A stretch of DNA of 14,829 nt from Candidatus Tepidiaquacellales bacterium UBA2330 (GTDB taxonomy: Bacteria; Bacteroidota; Ignavibacteria; Tepidaquicellales; Tepidaquicellaceae), in the NCBI GenBank assembly GCA_002344965.1, contig DDUU01000005.1:1-14829 (forward strand), read 5' to 3'. The notes beneath the pieces are model-generated. The model was given only the letters and a program-made list of their open reading frames with translations. It made no database searches and had not been told where the DNA came from. This document shows, piece by piece, positions 14,517 to 14,829 of the stretch. The number at the start of each line of letters is the position of its first letter. The first letter of the stretch is position 1. The translations under genes and the position numbers were made by a program.

Positions 14517-14631
14517 AATCAGTCCTTTTTAAATTATTACTTTGAACTGATCCTGCTTTTCTCAGCAGGTAGAATAAATTGCTTTCCAAATCAGAATAGA
14601 AAATAAAATATTGAAAAGTATAAAAGTTCAT
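14509..14631 (-). CDS. Possible 40-codon leader ORF overlapping the kup start
   Basis: From ATG 14631 the frame runs 40 codons (MNFYTFQYFIFYSDLESN onward) to TAA 14511-14509, ending 5 nt inside kup counted from the CTG. It is one frame off kup (a +1 shift at the A5 run would join them). It matches no family I know. It could be a coupling leader peptide, the true kup N-terminus broken by an indel, or chance in AT-rich DNA. No convincing ribosome binding site precedes it. Confidence 0.25.
   Translation of the reverse strand: MNFYTFQYFIFYSDLESNLFYLLRKAGSVQSNNLKRTDSE
14523..14530 (-). promoter_or_regulatory. Shine-Dalgarno sequence for kup
   Basis: AAAAAGGA on the minus strand stands 6 nt upstream of CTG 14516 and 3 nt upstream of ATT 14519. 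Purine-rich sites this clear are absent from the other starts I checked here (ispG, the phosphotransferase, the YCF48-like gene). It is the main reason for choosing the CTG. Confidence 0.5.
14552..14569 (-). promoter_or_regulatory. Small perfect hairpin in the kup leader
   Basis: CCTGCT (14552-14557) and AGCAGG (14564-14569) form a 6-bp stem with a 6-nt loop, about 36 nt upstream of the proposed kup start. It has no T-run, so it is not an obvious terminator. It may influence translation or be fortuitous. Confidence 0.35.
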
Positions 14632-14645
14632 TGTTTTCAAAGACT

Positions 14646-14674
14646 AAAATAATTTATATAATTTAAAATTACAA
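14646..14674 (-). promoter_or_regulatory. Candidate promoter for kup
   Basis: TTGTAA (14674-14669) and TATTTT (14651-14646) are separated by 17 nt on the minus strand, as in sigma-70-type promoters. The region is so AT-rich that such matches arise easily, and Bacteroidota often use a different -33/-7 consensus. The rest of 14570-14749 shows only A/T runs. Confidence 0.2.
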
Positions 14675-14749
14675 TTAACATTAACTTAACAAAGTCCTTC
14701 AGGTTAAGCTAAAAAAATTTTTTATTAAAATTTTATTTTTTAAAATTGA

Positions 14750-14810
14750 AAGACCCGAAGTCTCAAATTATTAATAAATATTAATAAAAACATTTGAGAT
14801 TTCAGGTCTT
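14750..14810. terminator. Long hairpin, probable bidirectional terminator
   Basis: Bases 14750-14768 pair with 14792-14810 over 19 positions with one mismatch (C/A) and one G-T pair. The 23-nt loop is AT-rich and itself contains ATTAATAAATATTAAT. T-rich sequence follows on the minus strand (TTCAATTTT, then more T runs). The plus-strand side is less T-rich. It separates kup from the gene beyond the window edge. Confidence 0.6.
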
Positions 14811-14829
14811 AATGATTTGTAAATTATAT

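Noticed and set aside
14509..14829. c-di-AMP (ydaO-type) or other K+-related riboswitch upstream of kup
   Set aside because: The leader is AT-rich, with one 6-bp hairpin and a distal terminator. I could not find the paired stems or conserved core of a known riboswitch.

Overview
The window looks like a piece of a low-GC genome from the Bacteroidota/Chlorobi side of the tree, most likely Ignavibacteria or a near relative. Two things point there. Four secreted proteins end in a C-terminal type IX secretion (T9SS type A) sorting domain of the NYPNPFNP style, closing with a basic tail such as KRMILIK. IspG is the long three-domain form found in that group. All eight recognisable intact genes lie on the minus strand, so transcription runs from high to low coordinates. 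I see no tRNA, rRNA, CRISPR array, phage gene or transposase gene.

Right-hand block (about 14.8 to 8.0 kb): a compact run of housekeeping and membrane genes. It reads KUP-type K+ transporter, CDP-alcohol phosphotransferase, an alcohol-phosphate cytidylyltransferase-like enzyme, a rhomboid protease and IspG. The gaps are 22 bp, a 1-base stop/start overlap, 3 bp and 69 bp. The cytidylyltransferase and phosphotransferase probably act in sequence: one makes a CDP-activated alcohol and the other transfers it. The KUP gene has no ATG, GTG or TTG before its GDIGTSPLY core. It probably starts at a CTG (14516) behind a good Shine-Dalgarno sequence, and a 40-codon upstream ORF ends on top of that start. 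A long hairpin at the right edge is a probable terminator separating this block from whatever lies beyond.

Left-hand block (about 7.9 to 0.5 kb): four exported proteins, each with a signal peptide and a T9SS tail. Two are tandem paralogous kelch-like propellers of unknown function, and one of them carries an extra Fn3-like domain. The third is a CueO-like multicopper oxidase with all copper ligands present. The fourth is a YCF48/BNR-type repeat protein. All are expected at the cell surface or outside the cell.

The non-coding DNA of the left block is the most unusual part. Two direct copies of a composite intergenic repeat (1-332 and 1974-2174) flank the YCF48-like gene. Each copy ends with a 17-residue relic of a T9SS C-terminus, next to a four-unit heptanucleotide array and then a terminator-like hairpin. 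The intact multicopper oxidase gene has the same order at its 3' end: T9SS tail, stop codon, 4 x 7-nt array, terminator. The three arrays share period, copy number and position, but their unit sequences differ.
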